A program made the translations under genes and the position numbers. 12,274 nucleotides of DNA from Burkholderiales bacterium (GTDB lineage Bacteria > Pseudomonadota > Gammaproteobacteria > Burkholderiales > Ga0077523): contig JALORJ010000035.1 in NCBI GenBank assembly GCA_025459035.1, positions 1 through 12,274 of the forward strand, in the 5' to 3' direction. Under the pieces are notes generated by a model. It searched no databases and was not told the origin of the DNA. It saw only the letters and a list, made by a program, of their open reading frames with translations. Shown here one piece after another: positions 1 through 8,825 of the stretch (positions within the stretch are counted from its first letter, which is position 1; every line of letters begins with the position of its first letter).

Positions 1-1
1 C

Positions 2-289
2 ACGCTGTTCGAGCGCACCGGCTGGCAGGCCGACGACGTCGATCGCTACGAGATCAACGAGGCCTTCGCCGTGGTGACGATGGCGGCGATGCACGAATTC
101 GACCTGCCGCACGACCGCGTCAACGTGCACGGCGGCGCCTGCGCGCTCGGGCATCCGATCGGCGCGTCGGGGGCCCGCATCCTCGTCACGCTGATCGGCG
201 CGCTGCGCGCCGGTGGCGGCCGGCGCGGCGTCGCGTCGCTGTGCATCGGCGGCGGTGAAGCGACCGCGATGGCGATCGAACTCGCCTGA
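2..289 (+). CDS. Acetyl-CoA acetyltransferase (thiolase), C-terminal part only
   Basis: This is the last 95 residues of a thiolase; the 5' part lies outside the window. Visible motifs are NEAFA (fragment residues 19-23), the CALGHPIGASG block carrying the catalytic His (residue 51), and LCIGGGEA with the C-terminal catalytic Cys (residue 81). These two residues complete the Cys-His-Cys machinery of the family; the nucleophilic N-terminal Cys is off the edge. Thiolases of this type interconvert acetoacetyl-CoA and two acetyl-CoA. Beside a leucine degradation cluster that ends in HMG-CoA lyase, the likely role is disposal of activated acetoacetate. The fragment alone does not separate acetoacetyl-CoA thiolase from a broader 3-ketoacyl-CoA thiolase. 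A 77-nt gap separates it from the next gene on the same strand. Confidence 0.93.
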   Translation, partial: TLFERTGWQADDVDRYEINEAFAVVTMAAMHEFDLPHDRVNVHGGACALGHPIGASGARILVTLIGALRAGGGRRGVASLCIGGGEATAMAIELA

Positions 290-351
290 CCGCGATACTC
301 GCGACCCCCGCGCCGGGCGGGCATCGCATCCGCGACACGGCGCTCGACCCC

Positions 352-358
352 AAGGAGG
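352..358 (+). promoter_or_regulatory. Strong Shine-Dalgarno site of the oxidoreductase gene
   Basis: AAGGAGG lies 8 nt before the ATG at 367. It is the best ribosome-binding site in the plus-strand gene train and fixes that start. It follows the 77-nt gap after the thiolase, so translation here is probably initiated independently of the upstream gene. Confidence 0.8.
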
Positions 359-366
359 AACGGCAC

Positions 367-1260
367 ATGAGCAAGCAGCGCATCGGTTTCGTCGGCGTGG
401 GCCTGATGGGCCACGGCATGGCGAAGAACCTGGTCGAGAAGGGCTGGCCGGTGACGGTGCTGGGCCATCGCAACCGCGCACCGGTCGACGATCTGGTCAC
501 GCGCGGTGCCCACGAGGCGAAGGACGTCGCCGGGCTGGTCGCTGCCGCCGACATCGTGTTCCTCTGCGTGACCGGCACGCCGCAGGTCGAGGATCTGCTG
601 CTGCGTGCCGACGGCATCCTCGCGCACGCCCGCGACGGGCTGATGGTCGTCGACACCTCGACCAGCCAGCCTGCGTCGACGCTCCGGCTCGCGCAGACCT
701 GCGCCGCGAAGGGCGTCGTCTTCGTCGATGCGCCGCTCGCCCGCACGCCGGTGGAGGCCGAGCAGGGCCGCCTCAACTCGATGGTCGGCGCGACCGACGC
801 CGTCTACGCGACGCTCGAGCCGGTGCTGAAGGGCTTCTGCGAGAACGTCTTCCACATGGGGCCCACCGGCAGCGGTCACGCGGTGAAGCTCGCGAACAAC
901 TTCGTGTCGATCGGCACCGTCGCGCTGCTGGCCGAGGCGCTGGTCGCGTGCCGCAAGCTGGGCGTCGAGCCGGCCAACCTCGTGCGGCTGATGAGCGTCG
1001 GTGGCATCAACTCCGGCATCCTGCAGCTGGCCGCCGGCGGGGCGGTGGAGGGCGACTTCACCCGCATGAAGTTCGCGCTGTCGAACGCGGCCAAGGACGT
1101 GCGCTACTTCGCGCAGGCGATGGCCGAGGTTCAGGCCGTCGGCGTGATGGGCCCCGCGGTGCATCAGAGCCTCGCGCAGGCCGAGAGTCTCGGTTGGGGC
1201 GAGAAGATGGTGCCGTCGCTGATCGAGGCGCAGGCCCAGCTCAACCACGTGAAGATCTGA
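367..1260 (+). CDS. NAD(P)-dependent oxidoreductase, 3-hydroxyisobutyrate dehydrogenase superfamily
   Basis: The 297-residue product has the usual length for beta-hydroxyacid dehydrogenases. An N-terminal Rossmann motif GFVGVGLMGHG (residues 7-17) binds NAD(P). The catalytic lysine is K174 in GSGHAVKLANN, and the all-helical C-terminal domain follows. The substrate loop reads FVDAPLARTPVEAEQG from residue 119. Typical 3-hydroxyisobutyrate dehydrogenases have a glycine-rich DAPVSGG there, so the Arg-Thr in this position argues for another, probably anionic, small hydroxyacid or aldehyde substrate. It is followed after 11 nt by the isomerase-like gene. It may serve branched-chain acid catabolism like its neighbours, but no step of the leucine pathway needs it, so the substrate is unknown. 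Family assignment is secure; specificity is not. Confidence 0.9.
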   Translation: MSKQRIGFVGVGLMGHGMAKNLVEKGWPVTVLGHRNRAPVDDLVTRGAHEAKDVAGLVAAADIVFLCVTGTPQVEDLLLRADGILAHARDGLMVVDTSTSQPASTLRLAQTCAAKGVVFVDAPLARTPVEAEQGRLNSMVGATDAVYATLEPVLKGFCENVFHMGPTGSGHAVKLANNFVSIGTVALLAEALVACRKLGVEPANLVRLMSVGGINSGILQLAAGGAVEGDFTRMKFALSNAAKDVRYFAQAMAEVQAVGVMGPAVHQSLAQAESLGWGEKMVPSLIEAQAQLNHVKI

Positions 1261-1271
1261 GCGCCGCCGCG

Positions 1272-1874
1272 ATGCCCGTGACCGTGCACTTCCACTTCGA
1301 TTTCGGCTCGCCCTACGGCTACATCGCGGCCGAGAAGATCGGCCCGCTCGGTGCGCGGCTCGGCTGCGATGTCGTCTGGAAGCCGTTCCTGATCGGCGCG
1401 GCGATGAAGGCGATGGGCAGCGCACCGATGATGGAGGTGCCGCTGAAGGGCGCGTACGCGAAGCGCGACTTCGAACGCAGCGCCCGCTTCCACGGCGTGC
1501 CGTACCGAGCCCCGAGTCGCTTCCCGATCGGCACGGTGGCCGCGCAGCGCGCGTTCTACTGGCTGTGGGACCGCGATCCGGTGCTCGCGAAGCGCTACGG
1601 TCTGGCCGTGTTCCGCGCCTACTTCGTCGACGACTCCGACATCGGCGATGCCGCGACGGTCATCCGCCTGGCGGCGGAGCAGGGCGCCGATGCCGGCGCG
1701 CTCGCGGCCGCACTGGGCGACGCGGCCGTCAAGGACCGGCTCAAGACCGAGGTCGATGCCGCGCTCGCGGCGGGCGTGTTCGGGTCACCGACGTTCGCCG
1801 TGGGCGACGAGCTGTTCTGGGGCGTCGATCGACTCGACCAGCTCGAGCGCTGGATCGTCGGCGGCGGGTTCTGA
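1272..1874 (+). CDS. 2-hydroxychromene-2-carboxylate isomerase-like protein (DsbA/kappa-GST fold)
   Basis: The 200-residue product matches the NahD/kappa-class glutathione transferase family. The N-terminal strand ends in FDFGSPYGY, with Ser13 where oxidoreductases of the fold have the first Cys of CxxC. This marks a glutathione-dependent isomerase or transferase rather than a disulfide oxidoreductase. The cis-proline loop FGSPTF is at 170-175, followed by the family's FWGVDRL segment. There is no signal peptide, so it is cytoplasmic. The ATG at 1272 is chosen because the fold begins immediately after it; upstream sequence in the same frame runs inside the oxidoreductase gene. Its naphthalene-pathway name should not be read literally, as no aromatic degradation genes are present. 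A glutathione-linked detoxification or isomerisation step tied to acyl-CoA breakdown is possible but inferred. Confidence 0.88.
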   Translation: MPVTVHFHFDFGSPYGYIAAEKIGPLGARLGCDVVWKPFLIGAAMKAMGSAPMMEVPLKGAYAKRDFERSARFHGVPYRAPSRFPIGTVAAQRAFYWLWDRDPVLAKRYGLAVFRAYFVDDSDIGDAATVIRLAAEQGADAGALAAALGDAAVKDRLKTEVDAALAAGVFGSPTFAVGDELFWGVDRLDQLERWIVGGGF

Positions 1875-1879
1875 TCCGC

Positions 1880-2497
1880 GTGAGCCTGCCTGCCGTCCCC
1901 GACCGTCCGGCTCGCCGCGTCTGCGTCTTCTGTGGCGTGCGCGGTGGCACCGATCCGCGCCATGTCGCCACCGCACGCGCGCTGGGTGCCGGGCTGGCGC
2001 AGCGCGGGCTTGGTCTGGTGTTCGGCGGGGGCGGCATCGGCATGATGGGCGCGGTCGCCGACGGCGTGCTCGCGCACGGCGGCGACGTGATCGGCGTCAT
2101 CCCCGAGATGCTGCTGCAGCGCGAGTTCTCGCACCCGGGCGTGCGCGACATGCGCGTGGTCGACTCGATGCACACGCGCAAGCGCCAGATGGCCGCACTC
2201 GCCGACGCGTTCGTGCTGCTGCCCGGGGGCTTCGGCTCGCTCGAGGAGTACTGCGAGGTCGTGACCTGGGCCCAGATCGGTCTGCACACGCATCCGTGCG
2301 TCGTGCTCGACGACGGCGGCTACTGGGCGCCGCTGATCGCGCAGTTCGACCGCTGCGTCGATGCCGGCTTCATGGAGCCGCGCGTGCGGGCGCTGGCCGA
2401 GACCGTCGCGACGCTCGAAGCGCTGTGGACCCGGCTCGACGCGCACTTCGCCGCGCGCCCCGACGCAGCCGTCGCGGGGCTGCCGCCCGTCACCTGA
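1880..2497 (+). CDS. TIGR00730 / LOG-like protein (Rossmann nucleotide-binding)
   Basis: A 205-residue protein of the lysine-decarboxylase-like (LOG) family, whose characterised members are cytokinin riboside 5'-monophosphate phosphoribohydrolases or related nucleotide hydrolases. Seen motifs are GGGGIGMMG (residues 49-57), MHTRKRQM (97-104) and PGGFGSLEE (115-123). The last corresponds to the family signature PGGxGTxxE with Ser replacing Thr. The Arg and Glu residues used in catalysis are retained (R100 and the Glu pair at 122-123). Start is a GTG 5 nt after the previous stop; no good Shine-Dalgarno is visible, so coupling to the isomerase gene is likely. The open frame extends further upstream, but only inside the isomerase gene. 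The cellular role in a leucine-degradation operon is unknown; the lysine decarboxylase name is a legacy misannotation. Confidence 0.9.
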   Translation: MSLPAVPDRPARRVCVFCGVRGGTDPRHVATARALGAGLAQRGLGLVFGGGGIGMMGAVADGVLAHGGDVIGVIPEMLLQREFSHPGVRDMRVVDSMHTRKRQMAALADAFVLLPGGFGSLEEYCEVVTWAQIGLHTHPCVVLDDGGYWAPLIAQFDRCVDAGFMEPRVRALAETVATLEALWTRLDAHFAARPDAAVAGLPPVT

Positions 2498-2526
2498 TCC
2501 GAACCCCCTTTCCCGGAGACACTCCC

Positions 2527-2934
2527 ATGGCCGTCACGAAGGGTTGCAAGGCGCTGGTCGAGGCCGCGCGTACGCAGATCGAGAACGTTCCGGTCGCCGA
2601 AGCGATCGCGCTGCACGGTCAGGCCGACGTCGTGTTCGTCGACATCCGCGATCCGCGCGAGCTCGAGCGCGACGGGATGATCCCGGGTGCGTTCCACGCA
2701 CCGCGCGGGATGCTCGAGTTCTGGGTCGATCCCGACAGCCCGTACTACAAGGACATCTTCGGCAGCGGCAAGCGCTTCGTCCTGTACTGCGCGTCGGGCT
2801 GGCGGTCGGCGCTCGCGACCGCGACGCTGGTCGACATGGGGCTCACGCCCGTCGCGCACGTCGACGGCGGGTTCGGTGCGTGGAAGAAGGCCGGCGGGCC
2901 CACGGCCGAGAAGCCGGCGAAGGACGCCGCCTGA
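2527..2934 (+). CDS. Rhodanese-like sulfurtransferase, single domain
   Basis: A 135-residue, single-domain rhodanese without signal peptide, hence cytoplasmic. The family's VFVDIRDPREL stretch (residues 36-46) leads to the active-site loop CASGWR (88-93), with Cys88 the persulfide-carrying residue. A HVDGGFGAWKKAGGP segment near the C-terminus is typical of the fold. The ATG at 2527 has GGAG at 2515-2518, 8 nt upstream. Its stop codon overlaps the liuB start by one base (TGATG), so the two are translationally coupled. Rhodaneses move sulfane sulfur between thiols. Here it may act in thiol or CoA-persulfide chemistry accompanying acyl-CoA metabolism, but the sequence does not show the acceptor. 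The charged, lysine-rich tail after about residue 120 looks unstructured. Confidence 0.92.
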   Translation: MAVTKGCKALVEAARTQIENVPVAEAIALHGQADVVFVDIRDPRELERDGMIPGAFHAPRGMLEFWVDPDSPYYKDIFGSGKRFVLYCASGWRSALATATLVDMGLTPVAHVDGGFGAWKKAGGPTAEKPAKDAA

Positions 2935-4541
2935 TGCCGGCGATCCGTTCGCAGCTCGAGCCGCGGTCCGACGCCTTCCGCGCCAGCGCGGCCGCGATGG
3001 GCGCGCTGGTCGCCGACCTGCAGGCGCAGGTCGCGACGGCGGCCGACGGCGGCGGTGCGGCGGCGCGCGCGAAGCACACCGCGCGCGGCAAGCTGCTGCC
3101 GCGCGACCGCGTGGCCACGCTGCTCGACCCGGGGACGCCGTTCCTCGAACTGTCGCAACTCGCCGCGCACGGCATGTACGACGGCGACGCGCCGGGCGCC
3201 GGAATCATCACCGGCGTGGGCCGCGTGAACGGTCGTGAATGCGTCGTGGTCGCCAACGACGCCACGGTCAAGGGCGGCACCTACTACCCGGTGACGGTGA
3301 AGGAGCATCTGCGGGCGCAGGAGATCGCGCAGCAGAACCGGCTGCCGTGCATCTATCTGGTCGACTCCGGCGGCGCCAACCTGCCGAACCAGGACGAGGT
3401 CTTCCCCGATCGCGACCACTTCGGGCGCATCTTCTTCAACCAGGCGCGCATGTCGGCTGACGGCATCCCGCAGATCGCGGTCGTGATGGGGTCGTGCACG
3501 GCCGGCGGCGCCTACGTGCCGGCGATGAGCGACGAGTCGATCATCGTGCGTCGTCAGGGCACGATCTTCCTCGGCGGTCCGCCGCTCGTGAAGGCCGCGA
3601 CCGGCGAGATCGTCAGCGCCGAGGATCTGGGCGGGGCCGATGTCCACACGCGCGTCTCCGGGGTGGCCGATCACTACGCGCTGGACGACGCGCACGCGCT
3701 CGAGATCGCGCGGCGCATCGTGGGCCATCTGAACCACGTGAAGCACGTCGCCGCCGACGTGCGCGAGCCGGTCGCGCCGCTGTACCCCGCGCACGAGCTG
3801 CACGGCGTCATCCCGACCGACGCGCGCAAGCCGTTCGACGTGCGCGAGATCATCGCGCGGCTGGTCGACGGCAGCGTGCTCGACGAGTTCAAGCAGAACT
3901 ACGGCACCACGCTGGTGTGCGGCTTCGCGCACGTCTTCGGCTACCCGGTCGGCATCGTCGCCAACAACGGCATCCTGTTCTCGGAGTCGGCGCAGAAGGG
4001 CGCGCACTTCGTCGAACTGTGCTGCCAGCGCGGCATCCCGCTCGTGTTCCTGCAGAACATCACCGGCTTCATGGTCGGTCGCAAGTACGAGTCCGGCGGC
4101 ATCGCCAAGGACGGCGCGAAGATGGTCACCGCGGTCGCGTGCGCGGACGTGCCGAAGTTCACGGTCATCGTCGGCGGCAGCTTCGGCGCGGGCAACTACG
4201 GCATGTGCGGACGGGCGTATTCGCCGCGCTTCCTGTGGATGTGGCCGAACGCGCGCATCTCGGTGATGGGCGGCGAACAGGCCGCGAGCGTGCTGGCCAC
4301 GGTACGCCGCGACGGCATCGAGGCGAAGGGCGGGCAGTGGTCCGCGCAGGACGAGGACGCCTTCAAGGCGCCGATCCGCGACCAGTACGAACGCCAGGGC
4401 CACCCCTACTACGCCAGCGCGAGGTTGTGGGACGATGGCGTCATCGATCCTGCCGACACAAGACAGGTCCTGGGGCTCGGGCTCTCGGCCGCGTTCAACG
4501 CGCCGATCCCCCGCACCCGGTTCGGGGTTTTCCGCATGTGA
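2934..4541 (+). CDS. liuB: Methylcrotonyl-CoA carboxylase beta (carboxyltransferase) subunit
   Basis: The 535-residue product has the standard length for the biotin-independent carboxyltransferase subunit of 3-methylcrotonyl-CoA carboxylase. It transfers CO2 from carboxybiotin on LiuD to 3-methylcrotonyl-CoA, giving 3-methylglutaconyl-CoA. The N-terminal carboxyltransferase half has SGGANL (145-150), SCTAGGAYVPAMSDE (187-201) and the GTIFLGGPPLVKAATGE block (209-225), followed by DLGGADVHTRVSGVADH. The C-terminal half has TGFMVG (around 380), a GGIAKDGAKM segment and GGSFGAGNYGMCG (about 413-425). The LGGPPLVKAATGE and NYGMCGRAYSPRF segments favour MCC over propionyl-, acetyl- or geranyl-CoA carboxylases; the flanking liuC, liuD and liuE support this. 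The start overlaps the rhodanese stop by one base. Both oxyanion-forming glycine clusters are intact, with no sign of decay. Confidence 0.96.
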   Translation: MPAIRSQLEPRSDAFRASAAAMGALVADLQAQVATAADGGGAAARAKHTARGKLLPRDRVATLLDPGTPFLELSQLAAHGMYDGDAPGAGIITGVGRVNGRECVVVANDATVKGGTYYPVTVKEHLRAQEIAQQNRLPCIYLVDSGGANLPNQDEVFPDRDHFGRIFFNQARMSADGIPQIAVVMGSCTAGGAYVPAMSDESIIVRRQGTIFLGGPPLVKAATGEIVSAEDLGGADVHTRVSGVADHYALDDAHALEIARRIVGHLNHVKHVAADVREPVAPLYPAHELHGVIPTDARKPFDVREIIARLVDGSVLDEFKQNYGTTLVCGFAHVFGYPVGIVANNGILFSESAQKGAHFVELCCQRGIPLVFLQNITGFMVGRKYESGGIAKDGAKMVTAVACADVPKFTVIVGGSFGAGNYGMCGRAYSPRFLWMWPNARISVMGGEQAASVLATVRRDGIEAKGGQWSAQDEDAFKAPIRDQYERQGHPYYASARLWDDGVIDPADTRQVLGLGLSAAFNAPIPRTRFGVFRM

Positions 4542-4566
4542 ACGCACTGGGGAGGTGCGCCGCACC

Positions 4567-4866
4567 ATGGTGGAGAAGAAGACCGGAACCGCGGGTCTGC
4601 CCGCGCAGGAAGTCGTCGTGGCCCACATGAAGAACATCGGGCCGCAATCCGCCAAGTGGCTGGCTGCCGTCGGGATCCACACCAAGGAGGATCTCGAACA
4701 CGTCGGCGCGGTCGCCGCCTTCCGCCTCATGAAGCACCACGGCTACAACGTCACCCCGGTCATGCTGTACGCACTGCAGGGCGCATTGATGGATCTGCAC
4801 TGGAACCGCCTCCCCGGCAAGCTGAAGGACGATCTGCGCGCGCGCGCCCGGGCCGATGAGCACTGA
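4567..4866 (+). CDS. Stand-alone TfoX/Sxy C-terminal domain protein
   Basis: A 99-residue protein consisting almost only of a TfoX C-terminal (PF04994-type) domain. The helix-hairpin-helix-like segment MKNIGPQSAKWL is at 21-32, then GIHTKEDLEHVGAVAAFRLMK, and the characteristic LYALQGALMDLHWNRLP (67-83). The N-terminal TfoX half is absent. Stand-alone domains of this kind are common small proteobacterial proteins of unproven function; full-length Sxy/TfoX is a competence regulator acting with CRP. The ATG at 4567 is preferred because GGAGG (4551-4555) precedes it. A GTG at 4555 is in frame but overlaps that site, and more upstream codons lie inside liuB. The last 11 nt overlap the start of liuC, so the two are probably coupled. 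Its place between two core liu genes suggests co-expression, not a known enzymatic step. Confidence 0.85.
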   Translation: MVEKKTGTAGLPAQEVVVAHMKNIGPQSAKWLAAVGIHTKEDLEHVGAVAAFRLMKHHGYNVTPVMLYALQGALMDLHWNRLPGKLKDDLRARARADEH

Positions 4867-5641
4867 GGCCGCGCGCATCACGCGCGCCGGCGCCGTCGCC
4901 ACCGTCACGCTCGACCGCCCGGCACTGCACAACGCCTTCGACGACGCGCTGATCGCCGAGCTCACCGCGAAGCTCGCGGCGCTTGACGCCGACGCGTCGG
5001 TGCGCGTGGTGGTGCTGGCGGCCGAGGGCCGCAGCTTCTCCGCCGGTGCCGACCTGAACTGGATGCGGCGCATGGCCGGCTACTCGGACGCCGAGAATCT
5101 CGCCGACGCACGCGGTCTGGCCGAACTGATGCGCACGCTCGACCGCATGTCGCGCCCGACGATCGCGCGCGTGCAGGGATCGGCGTTCGGCGGCGGGGTC
5201 GGTCTGGTGGCGTGCTGCGACATCGCGGTCGCCGTGCCCGACGCGAAGTTCGCGCTGACCGAAGTACGGCTAGGCCTGATCCCGGCCGTGATCAGTCCGT
5301 ACGTCGTGCAGGCGATCGGCATGCGTGCCGCGCGGCGCTTCTTTCTCACGGCCGAGCGCTTCGACGCTGCCGAGGCGCATCGGCTGGGCCTGGTCCACGC
5401 GGTCGTGCCGGCGGCGGAGCTCGACGCCACCGTGGCGTCGATCGCCGACGCGCTGCTGGCCGGCGGTCCGCAGGCGCAGGCGGCGTCGAAGGCGCTGATC
5501 ACCGCGGTGGGCGACCGACCGATCGACGCCGTCGTCATCGAGGACACCGCGCGGCGCATCGCGCGCCAGCGCGCCGGCGCCGAAGGCCGCGACGGCGTCG
5601 CGGCCTTTCTCGACAAGCGCCCGCCGGCGTGGACCGCCTGA
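4856..5641 (+). CDS. liuC: Methylglutaconyl-CoA hydratase (crotonase family)
   Basis: The 261-residue crotonase-fold protein is predicted to hydrate 3-methylglutaconyl-CoA to HMG-CoA, the step between MCC and HMG-CoA lyase. Oxyanion-hole segments are FSAGADL (61-67) and GSAFGGG (108-114). A catalytic Glu is E136 in TEVRLGLIP, equivalent by alignment to Glu164 of rat crotonase. The position of crotonase Glu144 is Gly116 (GGGVGL). This is seen in many LiuC-type proteins but departs from canonical enoyl-CoA hydratases. The ATISPYVV-like segment (here AVISPYVV, 144-151) also fits LiuC. The ATG at 4856 overlaps the TfoX-domain gene by 11 nt and has no obvious Shine-Dalgarno, so translation probably depends on the upstream gene. 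Identification rests on family motifs plus position between liuB and liuD. Confidence 0.9.
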   Translation: MSTEAARITRAGAVATVTLDRPALHNAFDDALIAELTAKLAALDADASVRVVVLAAEGRSFSAGADLNWMRRMAGYSDAENLADARGLAELMRTLDRMSRPTIARVQGSAFGGGVGLVACCDIAVAVPDAKFALTEVRLGLIPAVISPYVVQAIGMRAARRFFLTAERFDAAEAHRLGLVHAVVPAAELDATVASIADALLAGGPQAQAASKALITAVGDRPIDAVVIEDTARRIARQRAGAEGRDGVAAFLDKRPPAWTA

Positions 5642-5712
5642 GTCCCGCCGCCCCCCGCTTCCTTCCTCTCTCCTCGACCTTCACCGCCGGTTCGCCCCGG
5701 CGCTCGCTCTCC
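5642..5712 (+). promoter_or_regulatory. C-rich, G-poor intra-operon leader before liuD, possible Rho-loading (rut-like) segment
   Basis: This 71-nt gap is the longest inside the liuB-E block. Positions 5651-5680 contain 18 C, 9 T, 2 G and 1 A on the coding strand, unlike the rest of the G-rich window. No Shine-Dalgarno is visible before the liuD ATG at 5713. C-rich, G-poor unstructured RNA is what Rho prefers, so the segment could modulate read-through into liuD when ribosomes stop at the end of liuC. This is an inference from composition only. Confidence 0.35.
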
Positions 5713-7733
<2,021 letters not shown>

Positions 7734-7737
<4 letters not shown>

Positions 7738-8669
7738 GCACGACGCCGCGCCCGGACCGCGTCACGCTGGTCGAGGTCGGGCCGCGCGACGGTCTGCAGA
7801 ACGAACCCGGCGTGGTGCCGACCGACATCAAGGTCGCCCTGATCGAGAAGCTCGCGGCCGCGGGGCTGCCGGTGGTCGAGGCCACCAGCTTCGTGTCGCC
7901 GAAGTGGGTGCCGCAGATGGCCGATGCGGCCGACGTGATGGCCCGCATCGCGCGGCGTCCCGGGGTGCGCTATCCAGTGCTCGTGCCGAATCTGCAGGGG
8001 CTCGACGCGGCGCTGACCGCACGCGCCGAGGAGGTGGCGGTGTTCGCCGCCGCGTCCGAGTCGTTCTCGAAGCGCAACATCAACTGCACGATCGATGCGT
8101 CGCTCGATCGCTTCGCGCCGGTGTGCGAGGCGGCGATCGCCGCCGGTGTGCGCGTGCGCGGCTACGTGTCGTGCGTGCTCGGCTGTCCGTACGAGGGCGA
8201 CATCGCGCCGGCGGCGGTCGCGCACGTCGCGCAGCGGCTCGCGGCGATGGGCTGCTTCGAGGTGTCGCTCGGCGACACCATCGGCACGGGCACGCCGGAC
8301 GCCACGCGGCGAATGCTCGAGCGCGTCGCGCGCGACGTGCCGATGGCGCAGCTCGCCGGGCACTTCCACGACACCTACGGCCAGGCGCTGGCCAACATCG
8401 TCGCGTCGCTGGACATCGGCGTGACCACCTTCGACAGCTCGGTCGCCGGGCTGGGCGGCTGCCCGTACGCGAAGGGTGCGACCGGGAACGCCGCCACCGA
8501 GGATGTCGTCTACCTGCTGCAGGGTCTGGGCATCGCGACCGGGGTCGACCTCGATGCGCTGGTCGACGCCGGCACCTGGATCTGCGACGCGATCGGCCGC
8601 ACCAACGCGTCGCGCGCCGGGCGCGCGATCGCCGCGAAGCGGGCGCGCACGGCGCAGGCCGCCGCCTGA
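7734..8669 (+). CDS. liuE: Hydroxymethylglutaryl-CoA lyase
   Basis: The 311-residue TIM-barrel enzyme cleaves HMG-CoA to acetyl-CoA and acetoacetate, the last step of leucine breakdown. Visible signatures are VGPRDGLQNE (residues 15-24, with Arg18 and Asp19 of the metal/substrate site), SFVSPKWVPQM (52-62), GHFHDTYGQALAN with metal ligands His210 and His212, and the family active-site block GLGGCPYAKGATGN with Cys243. Length and motifs are typical of bacterial LiuE/MvaB. The GTG start overlaps the liuD stop by four bases (GTGA) and has a modest GAGG 10 nt upstream, indicating translational coupling. It is the last gene of the plus-strand train and is followed by a hairpin-rich region with no further plus-strand gene for about 395 nt. 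The C-terminal tail is rich in Ala, Arg and Lys. Confidence 0.97.
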
Positions 8670-8695
8670 TCGACCGGTCCTCCCGCTGACGTGCG

Positions 8696-8736
8696 CGGGC
8701 CGCCCGCAGGCGGCCCGGCCCGGTCGTGCCGACCGG
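8696..8736. other. Two adjacent GC-rich hairpins downstream of liuE
   Basis: The first hairpin has a perfect 9-bp stem (8696-8704 with 8709-8717) and a CGCA tetraloop. The second has a perfect 7-bp stem (8720-8726 with 8730-8736) and a 3-nt loop. They begin 26 nt after the liuE stop and are not followed by a T tract. They may protect the 3' end of the operon mRNA or help stop RNA polymerase. Confidence 0.5.
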
Positions 8737-8773
8737 AAGGCGTCGCCGGGCCCGGGGGGGCGGGTCCGACGAC

Positions 8774-8812
8774 GACCCGGCGCCGGTCCGGGAGGAAGAC
8801 CGGCGCCGGGTC
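8774..8812. terminator. 15-bp-stem hairpin between convergent genes, probable bidirectional terminator
   Basis: GACCCGGCGCCGGTC (8774-8788) pairs perfectly with 8798-8812 around a 9-nt loop (8789-8797). It lies between liuE on the plus strand and the convergent 40-residue peptide gene, whose stop is 14 nt away. No T run follows on either strand, so it is not a canonical intrinsic terminator; hairpins without U tracts are plausible as pause or decay barriers in GC-rich genomes. The arm is itself nearly self-complementary, so other pairings are possible. Confidence 0.6.
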
Positions 8813-8825
8813 ACCCCTCACGGGG

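Noticed and set aside
1272..1874. Aromatic (naphthalene) degradation based on the 2-hydroxychromene isomerase family name
   Set aside because: No dioxygenase, aldolase or other aromatic pathway gene is present; the family is broad and commonly found next to acyl-CoA genes.
4435..4566. Longer start of the TfoX-domain protein inside liuB
   Set aside because: The extension is an out-of-frame reading of the liuB 3' end, while GGAGG precedes the ATG at 4567.
2745..4730. Long minus-strand open frame opposite liuB, and similar ones at 5080-7620 and 9863-12067
   Set aside because: Their translations are His/Arg/Asp/Ala-rich without any family motif, typical of the frame antisense to GC-rich genes with G/C in third positions. 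The plus-strand genes have full motif support.
5629..5712. N-terminal extension of LiuD from the GTG at 5629
   Set aside because: The extra residues are Pro/Ser/Arg-rich and unlike any biotin carboxylase. The conserved domain starts right after the ATG at 5713.
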